A stretch of 52,682 nucleotides of DNA from Nitrososphaerota archaeon (GCA_021324115.1 JAJPJS010000025.1:147661-200342), one strand, 5' to 3'. Positions 1 to 9,476 are shown, numbered from the stretch's first letter. Notes: generated from the letters alone by a model not told the origin. Numbers and translations are program-made.

Positions 1-1314
1 ATGTCCGCCCAGCCTCATCGTGGCTCCCAATTCACGGACACCTTTCTGCTCTGGCAACAGATCAACCACAGGGTGATTGGTATTTGGGTCTATTTCGGTG
101 GAGTTGGCATCTTCCCATCCAAGTACCGAACGCGCGAAAGCGACCGTGGCCATCTGGAAGCCGAAGCATAGTCCCAGAAACGGGATATTTTTTTCCCTCG
201 CAAAATCAGCCGCTCTAATCTTACCTTCTGCTCCCCTTTTTCCAAACCCCTGGGGGATTACTATGCCGTCAAAATCTGACAGCCTTCCAACACCTCCATC
301 CTCAAACTCCTCCGCCTCGATCCAGGTCACTTGGGGGGTTGCATGATGCTGTACGGCTGCGTGCAGGAGAGCCTGATTGACACTGATGTAGCTGTCTGCC
401 AGTGAAGCATATTTGCCCACCATGGCTATCCTGACCGGTCGTCCATTTCTTCTGAACGAATCGACCGTTCTTTTCCACTGTCCCCAGTTAACCTTCCTCT
501 TCAACTTCATCCTGGCGGCGATCGTGTCAAGTATCCCTTCATCGTGCAGCACTTGAGGAACTTCGTACACGACCTGCACATCCGGATTGGATACGACCGC
601 ATTTTCTGGTATGCTCGTGAAAAGAGCGATCTTCCTTTTCAGTGCTTGGGACAACTTCCCCCGGCTTCTCACTACAACGCAGTCAGGCTGAACGCCGATT
701 CTTCTCAGCTCCTGCACCGAGTGCTGCGTAGGTTTGGTTTTGAGCTCCCCGACAGGCTCAAGCATCGGAGCCAGGGTGACATGAATGAAGAAGACATCCT
801 CCCTCTTCTCTTCCATAGCCATCTGCCTGAACGCTTCAATGAAAGGAAGACTTTCAATGTCACCAACCGTGCCGCCACATTCTATCAGGAGGACGTCAAG
901 CTTCTCCTGGAGTCCAACTTCCCGAATCAATCGTTTTATTTCATCTGTGATGTGTGGAATTATTTGCACGCAGCTGCCCAGGTATTTCCCTTTTCTTTCT
1001 TCTGTAATAACCTTGAGATAGACCTGGCCTGTTGTAAGATTCTCCCGTTTGGACATGTTGTGGTCCAGGAATCTTTCATACGTCCCAAGGTCCATGTCAC
1101 ATTCACCACCATCATCCGTCACGAACACCTCGCCATGCTGGATTGGATTCATGGTTCCTGCGTCTACGTTGAGATACGGATCTATCTTCATGCAGGATAC
1201 CCGGTACCCGGCAAGTGAGAGCAGCTTGGCGGTTGAGGCGACGGTGACTCCCTTTCCGAGACCGGACATCACACCGCCCGTCACAAAAATATACTTTGTT
1301 TGGCTTGATTGCAT
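1..1314 (-). CDS. pyrG: CTP synthase, C-terminally truncated by the window edge
   Basis: Glutamine-dependent CTP synthase makes CTP from UTP, ATP and glutamine in the cytoplasm. The 438 visible residues read in one frame from ATG 1314 to base 1. The N-terminal amidoligase domain opens with the nucleotide-binding motif VTGGVMSGLGKG (about residues 10-21), followed by the MKIDPYLNVDAGTM and ECGGTVGDIES blocks. The glutamine amidotransferase domain begins in the last third and contains GLCFGFQ, whose cysteine (about residue 383) is the expected nucleophile. The rest of the glutaminase domain, with its His-Glu pair, lies outside the window. The family is usually about 530-550 residues, so roughly 100 are missing. 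A TATA-like TTTAAG at 1338-1343 sits about 27 nt before the ATG, indicating a leaderless start. The family assignment is certain. Confidence 0.97.
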   Translation of the reverse strand, partial: MQSSQTKYIFVTGGVMSGLGKGVTVASTAKLLSLAGYRVSCMKIDPYLNVDAGTMNPIQHGEVFVTDDGGECDMDLGTYERFLDHNMSKRENLTTGQVYLKVITEERKGKYLGSCVQIIPHITDEIKRLIREVGLQEKLDVLLIECGGTVGDIESLPFIEAFRQMAMEEKREDVFFIHVTLAPMLEPVGELKTKPTQHSVQELRRIGVQPDCVVVRSRGKLSQALKRKIALFTSIPENAVVSNPDVQVVYEVPQVLHDEGILDTIAARMKLKRKVNWGQWKRTVDSFRRNGRPVRIAMVGKYASLADSYISVNQALLHAAVQHHATPQVTWIEAEEFEDGGVGRLSDFDGIVIPQGFGKRGAEGKIRAADFAREKNIPFLGLCFGFQMATVAFARSVLGWEDANSTEIDPNTNHPVVDLLPEQKGVRELGATMRLGGH

Positions 1315-1410
1315 ACAAAGACCATGCAGTCAGAGCACTTAAACCGTTCTCCTGCGTTCTTTCCTGCCATACGGATCATGAATTTTTGTGAAATCTCCTT
1401 CCAGTCTTTC

Positions 1411-2415
1411 TCATCGTTTTGATCCTCCTCCCATTAAGCGGGTCCGCGACCTCAGGCGAACCGAGCATTCAGCTATCTCGGTGATTTCTCTTTCGATTTC
1501 ATGCAACAGGCAGGCTTCAAGGGAGGAGGCTGCCTGCCATATGGAAACTTCGGTCGACATCATTTGTGACCTGCATCTGTTCAAAAGACCATATGCATCC
1601 TTCCCAAGAGTAAGAAATGTCTGAACAACGGAGTCCTGTAATATTTTCAAGTTTTCCACGCTCACGTTCGGCAGGCCTCCGCTTCCCGCTATCATCTTTG
1701 AGCCGACGACCCTGCATAATTCCGCTCCGATCTCTCCGATCTTTTTGAGACTACCAAGTACAACCATGTACTCGGCTGCGGATGCGGGGGGAATCCCGAG
1801 TTCTGCTGAGAGAGCAGCGTTCTCCTCACATCCGGAGAGAACTCTGGAAGCGAGTGCATTGAGCCTGTTCATGTCTGACATCTTCTGTTCGATTCCCACA
1901 GTAGAGAGCCCCCTTCCAGAATCACGTGTTTCGAATGCGCCAGTATACAATGCCGACGATATTGAGGAAATTCTTCTGATCAGATGGTCAGGCTTCATGG
2001 CGGAAATATCCAGCATGAACCTGAACGTCATCGTAGTTTGCCCTTCGTCAGCAAGCTCGAGTCCTGGCAATCTTTTCGCCGCCTCCCGGACCTTCGTCCT
2101 GAGGCTATCACTGGCGGCACCAAATACTCTTACGTTTACGATGTCTGCCCCTGAAAGGTATACTCCGTAAAATCTGGCCCAGAAGTCATCCGAAGCAACC
2201 TGTTCAGCATCTATTTCCTGGGCGTAGATTGTTGAACCAGGCGAGGGAGTTCCTCCCCTGATTATCAAACTGCCGTCCGGGGCCTCGTCGATTGAGACGA
2301 GTGACCCCTTCTTCAGGCCATTCGACAACACCCATACGTGCGGAACGGAAAGAAATAATGAGCCTCCACCCAGTCTTTGAAGCCTTCTGAACGCGGTCTT
2401 GCCAACTGATTTCAT
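1411..2415 (-). CDS. AbrB/SpoVT-PhoU domain regulator
   Basis: This archaeal protein combines an N-terminal swapped-hairpin AbrB-like DNA-binding domain (RRLQRLGGGSLFLSVPHVWV, then KKGSLVSIDE) with a C-terminal helical region resembling PhoU. Such proteins are usually annotated as PhoU-family transcriptional regulators and are thought to link phosphate status to gene expression; the target genes are not evident here. An in-frame GTG at 2472 gives 353 residues, but it lies only about 18 nt from the shared TATA box (2487-2495), so it would fall upstream of the expected transcription start. The ATG at 2415 places the AbrB motif close to the N terminus, as is usual, so I prefer it (334 residues). 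The gene is divergent from smc. Family assignment is good; function is inferred. Confidence 0.8.
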   Translation of the reverse strand: MKSVGKTAFRRLQRLGGGSLFLSVPHVWVLSNGLKKGSLVSIDEAPDGSLIIRGGTPSPGSTIYAQEIDAEQVASDDFWARFYGVYLSGADIVNVRVFGAASDSLRTKVREAAKRLPGLELADEGQTTMTFRFMLDISAMKPDHLIRRISSISSALYTGAFETRDSGRGLSTVGIEQKMSDMNRLNALASRVLSGCEENAALSAELGIPPASAAEYMVVLGSLKKIGEIGAELCRVVGSKMIAGSGGLPNVSVENLKILQDSVVQTFLTLGKDAYGLLNRCRSQMMSTEVSIWQAASSLEACLLHEIEREITEIAECSVRLRSRTRLMGGGSKR

Positions 2416-2486
2416 AGGTGGCTGAAGTGTGGCGAGGAGGTTAAAATTGTTTGGTGTTGTGGTAGCTGCCACGCCAATACCTACAG

Positions 2487-2495
2487 CTTAAATAC
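2487..2495. promoter_or_regulatory. Symmetric TATA box shared by the PhoU-like gene and smc
   Basis: The sequence GCTTAAATAC reads as a TATA element on both strands (CTTAAATA and TATTTAAG). It is the only such element between the divergent PhoU-like gene and smc. With a 26-28 nt offset, transcription would start near 2518 on plus and near 2464 on minus. This argues against TTG 2508 for smc and against GTG 2472 for the regulator. Confidence 0.55.
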
Positions 2496-2528
2496 CATGT
2501 AGAACCATTGGATAAAGAGCGTCCGCAA

Positions 2529-5500
2529 TTGGTCTACATAACTAAACTCACGTTGAAGGGGTTCAAGTCCTTCCCACAGCACCCAGTTAGCGTCCCCTTC
2601 GAGCCTACCATCAACGTGATCACCGGCCCCAACGGGTCGGGTAAATCCAACATAATGGACGCTCTGAGATTTGTTCTCGGCGAAAATAGCCCCAAGGCAC
2701 TTCGACATAACAAAATGTCCGACCTTGTACACGACCAGTCCGCCGATGAGAACTCCTTCGCCCGGGTGTCTGCAACCCTCGACAACACGGACAGGGGAAT
2801 ACCGGTAGATGAAGACAGGATTCTCATTACGAGGGAGCTCAAACGAAACGGGGACAGTCAGTACTTTATGAATAGCAGAAGGCTTTCTCGCAACCAGTAT
2901 CTGGAGATACTCAGTGCTGCCCACATTTCATACGATGGTCTGAACATAATCGCACAGGGCACTATCCAGCGTCTTGCTGAGCTTACCCCCGACGAAAAGA
3001 GGGGGGCAGTGGAACAGTACCTTGGCTTGAAGCATTTCGATGAAAAGAAAGCTGAAGCGATGGCCAGACTCAGGGAGGCAGACAGCGAGCTTGCAATATC
3101 ATTTGCCAAGCTTGATGAACGCCGTGAGGCTATCGAGCGCCTTCAGGCAGAAAGGAATGATGCGCTGAGGTACAGGCATCTTCAGTATGAGATGTCCAGG
3201 ATAAGGAAGGCGATTCTGCGCCGGGATGTTGACCTGCTTGAAGAACAGATAGAGGAGGATAGGAGGAAGCTTCAGGAACTCACCGCACTTCGTCAGGAGT
3301 ACGAAAGGAACATAGAAAGGATGCAGGCAGAAAAGGTAGTTCTGGAACAGAGCAGGGACAGATACTATGCGGAGAAAATAGCTGGACCCAACAAGAAGCT
3401 TACTGAAATTGGGCTCTCCCTCGCGCAGCTCAATTCAGACATAATCTCCCTCAAAAACAAGAAGGAGGAGTTACAGTCGCGTAAAACCACACTTGACGAA
3501 GTCATACCGAGGCTTGGCAGTATGCTTTCCGGTGCAGAACAAGAGCGCGAGTCACTGCTGAGGCACATCCAGGACCTCCGACAGAGGATAGACGAGAAAA
3601 ACGCACTCATCAGGGAGGCATCTGAACAAGCATCAAAACTGCAGGCGGAAAGGGAAAATATCCGTACCAAGCTTGTAGACCTGACCAGAAAGGATGACCT
3701 TCTCAAAGGCCGTGTACAGATCCTTGAGGAGCGCGTAAACAAGAACAGGGAAGGCCAAAGGACGGCTTCGGAAAGGCTTCAACAAAGAAAATCTGAACTG
3801 GAGGAGGCGGTCGGTAAGGAAGCCGACCTGCTGAACATGACAAATACATTTCTCGAGAAGGTAAGCGAACTTGGAAAGAGCCTACCACAACTCAATGATG
3901 ATGCGAAAAAGCTGGAAGCGCAGGTTTCAACAATTAAGGAAACGAGGAAACGGCTCGCGAAGGAGATTTCTCAGGCAGAAACCATACTGAACGAATCCTT
4001 CCAAACTGTTGCAAAGTATGCATCGGGAAGAGAGCTTGCCGAGAGGTTTCTGGGTGAGGAGCTCAACGTGACCAAAATAGAGGAGCTGGCTCAATCCGGT
4101 GCCCTGGATGGATTCAACGGTACACTCTCCTCTGTTATAAAATATGAGAAAAGGTATTCCTCTGCCATAAGAGCAGCAGCACAGGACTGGCTGTATGCCT
4201 TTGTGGTGGACAACATCTCCAACCTCCTCCAGCTTGCCTCGTTGGCGAAGAAGCTTCACACCGGCAGGGTAAGGATACTCCCCCTGTCCGAGCTCGAAGA
4301 GCTTCAGCCTGAAGCTGCACCAGCTGAGCATGGCGTTCTAGGTTTAGTTAGTGATTTTGTTCGCTGTGAAGAGAAATTTAGGCCGGCGGTAGATTTCGTT
4401 TTTGGCAACATCATACTCGTATCCAGTGCAAAAACCGCCTACGTGCTCTCCCAGCGCGGTTACAGGTGCATTACGACTTTGGGAGACCTTTTTGAACCAA
4501 AGACGGCCGCGCTGGAAACAGGAAGGGTGAGCGAGCTTACGCTCAAAGAAGTGGGACTGAGCGACGCCGAATCAATAAAGCTCGCCGAGGATTCATTGGC
4601 CGCGCTACGTGAGTCACTTTCAAGGAGAAAGCAGAGCCTTGAAAGGCTTGAGAGATCGCAAGCCGAGATCGAGGAAAGGAGATTCGCTTTGATGGTGGAG
4701 ATCAGAAAGGAGGAATCCAATCTCAAAACCTACAGTTCATTCGTCAGCAGGTACAATACGCTTGCAGCCAGAGCGACCCGTCGGGTTCAGCGAATCAGAA
4801 AACTCATATCAGATCTCGAGAAGACGATTGGAAGATATGAACTCCGCATATCAAAGTTAGACTCCATAATCACCATGCTTCAGGGCAGGCGCTCTTCCTT
4901 GGGAATCGATGCTATGAAAGAAAGTGATGCAAAGCTGGATTCTGCGCTGGCTGGCATATCGGCCTCGATCGAATCATTCTCCAGAGAAATATCCACAATG
5001 AATGCGGATATTTCGGGATTTGAAGCCAACCTAAACGGCCAAGTTCTTCCAAGGATAGCCCAAATCAAGCAGTCTTTGGAACAGTCCCAGAGGGACTTGG
5101 GTGAAGCGATGGGACAATTGCCAGCCATCGAGGCGAGGCTCTCTGAACTTGAATCCGAATATGCCAGGTTGATTCAGGAGGAGAGGGTGGTGAGGGAGGA
5201 AGATGAAAGGGCACTTCCCAAACTCAGAGAGATGGAAGAGAGCATAAAGTCCAAAGAGACGGAAATCCTGTCTGAGAGGCAGAGGATTCTCAGGGTCGAA
5301 AGGGATTCACTCAAGATAGAATCGATGGTGGATTCGAAGCTCAACCAGAAAGCTACACTTGAAAATGAAATGGCTTCCATCCCAGTAAGAGAGGACGTTT
5401 ACTATTCTCAGGGACTGGAACAGCTTCTTGAAGACGTACGGACTGAAGAGCAGGAACTCAAGGATAGCGTTAACCTTCTGGCCCCCCAGAATTATGCGGA

Positions 5501-6077
5501 GGCTTTCATAAACTACAGGAGCGCCTCCGAGCGAAGGAATGAACTCGAAAGAGACAGGAACGCAATCGTCAGTTTCGTCGAAAAGGTGGAGGCTGAAAAG
5601 AAGGCTGCATTCATGAAAGCATATGAGCAACTCGACAGGGAAATAAGAAACGTGTTTACAGTCCTCACAGGAGGAGAAGCATGGCTGGAGCTGGAGAGCC
5701 CGGACGACCCATTCTCAGGTGGAATTTTCCTGATGGCCAAGTTCCCGAAGGGCGCTCCCAGAGAATCATCGAGCCTGAGCGGCGGGGAGAAGGCGATAGT
5801 TGCTGTCTCATTTCTGCTGGCGTTCCAGACGATATATCCTTCTGGCTTCTACCTGCTTGATGAAGTGGACGCTGCACTTGACCCCATGTACGCGCAGGGG
5901 CTGGGGAAGATGCTCTCAGATTGGTCCAGCAGGGCCCAGATAATCGTCATATCCTTGAAGGAGTCTGTAGTCAGCAAGTCCCCCAACGTGCTAGGTGTCT
6001 ACATGACGGCAGGGTCGAGTAACGTGATAAGACTGAAGAAGGAGGTTCAGGTGGATGTCAGAACCCAGCAGAGCTGA
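2529..6077 (+). CDS. smc: Chromosome partition/condensation ATPase SMC
   Basis: SMC is the ATPase arm of the condensin-like SMC-ScpAB complex, which organises and segregates the chromosome. The N-terminal ABC half has Walker A GPNGSGKSN. Long coiled coils (about residues 170-500 and 660-1020) flank a hinge, and the C-terminal half has signature LSGGEKA (about residue 1083) and Walker B FYLLDEVD. Length (1182 residues) is typical. TTG 2529 gives a start VYITKLTLKGFKSF, which matches the usual SMC N terminus and leaves a leader of about 11 nt after the predicted transcription start. TTG 2508 would add seven residues but lies too close to the TATA box. The 3' end overlaps scpA by 23 nt, so smc-scpA-scpB form one operon. 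Confidence 0.96.
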   Translation: MVYITKLTLKGFKSFPQHPVSVPFEPTINVITGPNGSGKSNIMDALRFVLGENSPKALRHNKMSDLVHDQSADENSFARVSATLDNTDRGIPVDEDRILITRELKRNGDSQYFMNSRRLSRNQYLEILSAAHISYDGLNIIAQGTIQRLAELTPDEKRGAVEQYLGLKHFDEKKAEAMARLREADSELAISFAKLDERREAIERLQAERNDALRYRHLQYEMSRIRKAILRRDVDLLEEQIEEDRRKLQELTALRQEYERNIERMQAEKVVLEQSRDRYYAEKIAGPNKKLTEIGLSLAQLNSDIISLKNKKEELQSRKTTLDEVIPRLGSMLSGAEQERESLLRHIQDLRQRIDEKNALIREASEQASKLQAERENIRTKLVDLTRKDDLLKGRVQILEERVNKNREGQRTASERLQQRKSELEEAVGKEADLLNMTNTFLEKVSELGKSLPQLNDDAKKLEAQVSTIKETRKRLAKEISQAETILNESFQTVAKYASGRELAERFLGEELNVTKIEELAQSGALDGFNGTLSSVIKYEKRYSSAIRAAAQDWLYAFVVDNISNLLQLASLAKKLHTGRVRILPLSELEELQPEAAPAEHGVLGLVSDFVRCEEKFRPAVDFVFGNIILVSSAKTAYVLSQRGYRCITTLGDLFEPKTAALETGRVSELTLKEVGLSDAESIKLAEDSLAALRESLSRRKQSLERLERSQAEIEERRFALMVEIRKEESNLKTYSSFVSRYNTLAARATRRVQRIRKLISDLEKTIGRYELRISKLDSIITMLQGRRSSLGIDAMKESDAKLDSALAGISASIESFSREISTMNADISGFEANLNGQVLPRIAQIKQSLEQSQRDLGEAMGQLPAIEARLSELESEYARLIQEERVVREEDERALPKLREMEESIKSKETEILSERQRILRVERDSLKIESMVDSKLNQKATLENEMASIPVREDVYYSQGLEQLLEDVRTEEQELKDSVNLLAPQNYAEAFINYRSASERRNELERDRNAIVSFVEKVEAEKKAAFMKAYEQLDREIRNVFTVLTGGEAWLELESPDDPFSGGIFLMAKFPKGAPRESSSLSGGEKAIVAVSFLLAFQTIYPSGFYLLDEVDAALDPMYAQGLGKMLSDWSSRAQIIVISLKESVVSKSPNVLGVYMTAGSSNVIRLKKEVQVDVRTQQS

Positions 6078-6696
6078 TGCCGTAAGACTGCTGCTTAACC
6101 CAAACCTGGCCCTGAGACAGAAACCATGGGATCTCAACATACAGAAGCTACTTGAGGAGTTTCTTGAATTTTTGGAGCAGAAGCCTGTCACCGACCTCAG
6201 GCTGAGCGGCCTGGCCCTGATCACTTCGAGCCTGATATACAAGCTGAAGGTGGAGAACATATTCTACGAGGAGGTCAGGTACGCTCACAGGCACATTTCC
6301 GAGTTGACGGAGCCAGTCGAGGTGCTGAAGATGCCGTTCAGGCTCCAACCACCGGTGTCAGATATTGCCGACCTTATAGGCGCGCTGCAGTCGCTCCTGC
6401 TTGAGATAGAAAGGAACCCAGCTCAGGAACACGAAAGGAATCCGTTCACGCCCGGCCTTGAAGCCGAGGTGGTGGAGATTGACAACATCTCAGAACTTCT
6501 CGCCGAATATTCACAATCAGTTCTCGAACGCCTGGCGCATGTAAAGCAATTCAGGTTTTCTGAGTTGATTTCTGGAAAGGAATGGGAGGAGGTGGTGAGA
6601 GTGTTCATCACGGTCCTCTTCCTTGCCCACCAGCAGAAGCTGGTGATCACGCAGGACGAGACAACGGAAGAGATCATGCTGGTGAGTGTTGGTTGA
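6055..6696 (+). CDS. scpA: Segregation and condensation protein A (kleisin)
   Basis: ScpA is the kleisin that bridges the SMC heads and recruits ScpB. The 213-residue protein has the typical N-terminal helical segment (DLNIQKLLEEFLEFLEQ, then DLRLSGLALITSSLIYKLKVENI) and a C-terminal winged-helix region (EEVVRVFITVLFLAHQQKLV and following). It has the composition and length expected for archaeal ScpA. The ATG at 6055 lies inside the end of smc, preceded by a GGAGG Shine-Dalgarno at 6041-6045, so translation is probably coupled to smc. The downstream partner scpB starts within its stop codon. Identification rests on sequence pattern and strict operon context. Confidence 0.93.
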   Translation: MSEPSRADAVRLLLNPNLALRQKPWDLNIQKLLEEFLEFLEQKPVTDLRLSGLALITSSLIYKLKVENIFYEEVRYAHRHISELTEPVEVLKMPFRLQPPVSDIADLIGALQSLLLEIERNPAQEHERNPFTPGLEAEVVEIDNISELLAEYSQSVLERLAHVKQFRFSELISGKEWEEVVRVFITVLFLAHQQKLVITQDETTEEIMLVSVG

Positions 6697-7241
6697 GTTC
6701 CGATCTAGATGAAGACTCGATCGAGACAAGAATAGAAGCAGCGCTTTACGCGGCAGGCAGACCACTCACAGTGGATGAACTTGGGAAGGCGGCAAAGACG
6801 ATGTCAAGAAGGAAGGTTCTGGCCGCTATTGGCAGAATCTCCGAACGGGTCAGGCAGAACCTGAAGTCGATAGAAGTGGTCAAGGTCAAGGAAGGAAGCT
6901 ACGCCATGCAGCTGAGACCTGAATTTAACTCTATGGCGAAGAAATTCTCTGTTCAGCCGCTTCTTACGAAATCTGTCCTCAAAACCCTTACGATGGTCGC
7001 CTATTTTCAGCCCGTCTCTGCTAAAACGATGGCCGAAAAGAGGGGAAGCTCCGTTTACAACCATCTCAAGCAGCTTGAGGAGATAGGCCTCGTGGCATCA
7101 ACCCAGGACGGCAAGAATAGCATATACACCACCACCCCGTACTTCGCTGAATACTTTGGTCTGCCCGAAGAACCGGCACAGGTCAAGGAGAAGCTCCGGA
7201 AGATGTTTCCTCAGGCTGCGAAAGCCGTCGTCAAAGCTTAA
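6693..7241 (+). CDS. scpB: Segregation and condensation protein B
   Basis: ScpB is the tandem winged-helix (kite) subunit that dimerises on ScpA in SMC-ScpAB. The protein (182 residues) contains the N-terminal block IEAALYAAGRPLTVDELGKA and the second winged-helix block TLTMVAYFQPVSAKTMAEKRG followed by a β-wing (IYTTTPYFAEYFGL), as in other ScpB proteins. A longer open frame begins at 6582, but those extra residues run through scpA in another frame and do not resemble the family. The TTG at 6693-6695 overlaps the scpA stop as TTGA, and GGTGAG at 6681 can act as Shine-Dalgarno. I therefore choose TTG 6693. Confidence 0.93.
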   Translation: MSSDLDEDSIETRIEAALYAAGRPLTVDELGKAAKTMSRRKVLAAIGRISERVRQNLKSIEVVKVKEGSYAMQLRPEFNSMAKKFSVQPLLTKSVLKTLTMVAYFQPVSAKTMAEKRGSSVYNHLKQLEEIGLVASTQDGKNSIYTTTPYFAEYFGLPEEPAQVKEKLRKMFPQAAKAVVKA

Positions 7242-7280
7242 AAGTGGTGTGCGAGTGGGTTCGAATCGGGTGCTCTCGGT

Positions 7281-7667
7281 ATGACTCGATCTGTCGAGAA
7301 TCTTTCAAAAAGAAAGACCACGGGTGGTATAACAGTCCCGGGCAGGGGAAGACGAAAACATGAAAGGGATGGTTTTGCGCTTGAAACTGTGCTCGGTAAG
7401 CAGACCGGCATAAAAAGAAGGATCAGAGGCGGAGCTATTCGTGTCGGTCTCACGTTGGCAGAATATGCAAACGTCGTTGATCCGCAGTCAAACTCCTCAA
7501 AGAAGGTGAAGATCTCCCGCGTGCTATCAAATCAGGCCAACAGAGATTACGAACGGAGGGGAGTGATCACGCGCGGCTCTATTATCGAGACGGAGCTGGG
7601 CACGGCCAGGGTCACTTCAAGACCTTCTCAGGACGGCGTCGTTAATGCTGTTCTTCAGAAGAAGTGA
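7281..7667 (+). CDS. rps8e: 30S ribosomal protein S8e
   Basis: Ribosomal protein eS8 is a small-subunit rRNA-binding protein. The 128-residue protein has the hallmark basic N terminus (SKRKTTGG, then GRGRRKHERDG), the central KRRIRGGAIRVGLTLAEYANVVDP stretch (given here for its R/K-rich core), and the C-terminal RGVITRGSIIETELGTARVTSRP block that defines archaeal S8e. Its length is the archaeal norm (about 125-130). A TATA-like CTTAAAAG near 7239-7246 lies about 38 nt upstream, consistent with a short leader of about 11 nt. The gene follows scpB by 39 nt and is followed by srp19. Confidence 0.97.
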   Translation: MTRSVENLSKRKTTGGITVPGRGRRKHERDGFALETVLGKQTGIKRRIRGGAIRVGLTLAEYANVVDPQSNSSKKVKISRVLSNQANRDYERRGVITRGSIIETELGTARVTSRPSQDGVVNAVLQKK

Positions 7668-7703
7668 CCTGACGCAACCCTATTGAGATGAGGTGGGACT
7701 GGG

Positions 7704-8021
7704 TTGAAGGACTATCAAAAGCAGATAGTCTGGGTGGATTACTTCGACTCCTCTATATCAAGGTCGGCCGGCCGTAGGGTTCCCAGTCATTCTGCTACAA
7801 GATCCCCTACACTTGAAGAACTCAGCCTCGCCGCCTCGAAGCTCGGTTTGGAGCCAGCAGTGCAGCGGGCTAGGCGTCCGGCTTCGCGCTATGTCACCGG
7901 CTATGTGCAGATCAGGAAGACAATGAAGAAATCTGAACTGCTCAAGAAGATGATGCTCGAACTGACCAAAGTTCGGAGCGAATCGCGCAAGCGGATGGAC
8001 GCAAAATCAAAGGGCACTTGA
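7704..8021 (+). CDS. srp19: Signal recognition particle 19 kDa protein
   Basis: SRP19 binds the tips of helices 6 and 8 of 7S RNA and helps load SRP54 in the archaeal signal recognition particle. The 105-residue protein contains the typical N-terminal VWVDYFDSSISRSAGRRVP block, then PTLEELSLAASKLGL and the GYVQIRK segment before a lysine-rich tail. The start is TTG 7704, with a GAGGTG Shine-Dalgarno at about 7689-7694, 9 nt upstream. The only upstream ATG (7687) is out of frame. It follows rps8e by 36 nt in the same orientation and is probably co-transcribed. Confidence 0.92.
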   Translation: MKDYQKQIVWVDYFDSSISRSAGRRVPSHSATRSPTLEELSLAASKLGLEPAVQRARRPASRYVTGYVQIRKTMKKSELLKKMMLELTKVRSESRKRMDAKSKGT

Positions 8022-8147
8022 ACAGTTAGAGTGTCGTGGGCTGCGAGTCGCAGGAAGGATCGCCTGCACCGGAATGTGTTCTTACGCGCAGGTTGCAGCT
8101 GTAAGGAACTCTTGTCATTTCTATCTACGGTCAAGTCGCACTCAATT

Positions 8148-9371
8148 TCACGGCTGGTTCTTTCTCCGCAGCAAAAGAGGTATCACGACGGAGGTCACGG
8201 TGGTGCCGAATATAACCAGTGAATAGGAGGTATTGCCTATCAGTCCTATTGAAAGAGCCACAGTTACCACAACTATTCCTACCGCTCCCCTTCCACCAAG
8301 TATAACTGCTACGGTTCTAGGGTCCACGTTGGTCTTCTCGTGCATCACCTTCTTCGTGAAAAAGTATGTCAGTATAACAGATGTAATTAGAGAAGCGGAT
8401 ATTGCAAGCATCATGTAGCCAACGAGCGGATAGTCGGGAGGGCTGAGAGCCGCCTCAACTCCTGCGAAGCCGAAGAATATGGGTATGAAGAAACCCTGGT
8501 TCATGCTCTCAAGCACATGACGGAAGTTTTCAAATGATTCCTTTCCGATCAGCTCATCGTGCAGGATTAGACCAGCGAAGAATGCGCCAACAATGAAGCT
8601 GAGCCCTATCAGCTGAAACACATATGATACGAAAAGTCCGAATACGATCAGGACCGTATAGGAAAGGTATTCCCTCTTCAATATGGAGGAGGCATAATTC
8701 AGGAATCGTCTCAAGGCAACCACCCTTCTGTTCAGCATCCTGTCGATGATCGCGTATGCGATGAGAATAACAGAAAGATAGACAAGAAGAAGGAGCGTAT
8801 CGTGTGTGTTCTCAGAAACCGTTGCGAGAATTACGAAGGCCACAACATCAGTGACTATGACAGAAGAAATGATCAACTGTCCGGTCCGCTGCTCTACCAG
8901 GTCGTACTGCATCACCATCACAGATATTATGGAAATCGAAGGAACCGCGAGTGCCAACGCCAAGATAAAATCTTCGAGCGTCCCGAATGGGAACAGAGAA
9001 ATGGCAAAGAGGGTCGCGATGATGAGCGGAATGACGAAAGAGGTCATGGTCACAAGTATCGACTCTGCAAAGTGCGTGCGAAGTGTCTCGGTTTTCATCT
9101 GGTAGCCTATCAGGAAGATAATGAAGAAAAGGGCTATCGAAGACAGACCCTGAATCTGAGAATTGACGGTCACGACTCCCAGAAGACTCGGGCCAAGTAT
9201 CAACCCCGCCGCGAGCTCCCCAGCTACCGAGGGCAGCCTCAGCTGGGAGAAAAGCTCTCCCAGGATCAAGGCGCTAGCAAGCACAATGAGTACCTGAAGT
9301 ATGATTTCGTAAAGCATCCATATTCGGCACGTAATGATTGGTACTTGAGCGTTTCTGGTTGAAACCGGCAT
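8148..9371 (-). CDS. Cation:proton antiporter, CPA2/Kef type
   Basis: This is a polytopic membrane protein of 407 residues with about 11-12 hydrophobic segments and the fold signature of the CPA2 sodium/hydrogen exchanger family. The N-terminal motif LRLPSVAGELAAGLILGP and the later GLSFIVGAFFAGLIL and GFAGVEAAL segments are typical. It lacks a C-terminal RCK/TrkA-N domain. It probably exchanges Na+ or K+ for H+ at the cytoplasmic membrane; the ion cannot be decided from sequence. The usual family N terminus would be the internal ATG at 9317 (MLYEIILQ). However, an AAATAAAT element at 9396-9405 lies 27-29 nt before ATG 9371, which supports a leaderless start there. Confidence 0.9.
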   Translation of the reverse strand: MPVSTRNAQVPIITCRIWMLYEIILQVLIVLASALILGELFSQLRLPSVAGELAAGLILGPSLLGVVTVNSQIQGLSSIALFFIIFLIGYQMKTETLRTHFAESILVTMTSFVIPLIIATLFAISLFPFGTLEDFILALALAVPSISIISVMVMQYDLVEQRTGQLIISSVIVTDVVAFVILATVSENTHDTLLLLVYLSVILIAYAIIDRMLNRRVVALRRFLNYASSILKREYLSYTVLIVFGLFVSYVFQLIGLSFIVGAFFAGLILHDELIGKESFENFRHVLESMNQGFFIPIFFGFAGVEAALSPPDYPLVGYMMLAISASLITSVILTYFFTKKVMHEKTNVDPRTVAVILGGRGAVGIVVVTVALSIGLIGNTSYSLVIFGTTVTSVVIPLLLRRKNQP

Positions 9372-9393
9372 TGATCAGCCTGGGCCAAGGATA

Positions 9394-9406
9394 CAGTATT
9401 TATTTC
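9394..9406 (-). promoter_or_regulatory. TATA box of the antiporter gene
   Basis: On the minus strand the sequence reads GAAATAAATACT, centred about 28 nt before ATG 9371. This fits a leaderless transcript. Confidence 0.6.
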
Positions 9407-9467
9407 AGACTGTTCACGGAAATTTCGTTAGCCTCTTTCTCCGCGAGCGCAGAGAGGATAAGGAACA

Positions 9468-9476
9468 AACTTATTT
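9468..9476 (+). promoter_or_regulatory. TATA box of the gar1-tfb operon
   Basis: AACTTATTT is centred about 28-29 nt before ATG 9502 of gar1. No Shine-Dalgarno is visible before that ATG, so gar1 appears to be translated from a leaderless mRNA. Confidence 0.6.

Noticed and set aside
544-1218. 224-codon plus-strand frame
   Set aside because: It is the shadow of CTP synthase, which reads through without interruption on the minus strand.
7250-7280. GGGTTCGAATCGGG resembling a tRNA T arm just before rps8e
   Set aside because: No acceptor, D or anticodon arm can be found around it, and it overlaps the promoter/leader of the S8e gene.
8802-9362. Long plus-strand frame opposite the antiporter gene
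   Set aside because: Its product is extremely rich in Arg, Glu, Asn and Tyr, as expected from the complement of hydrophobic codons. The antiporter on minus explains the region.
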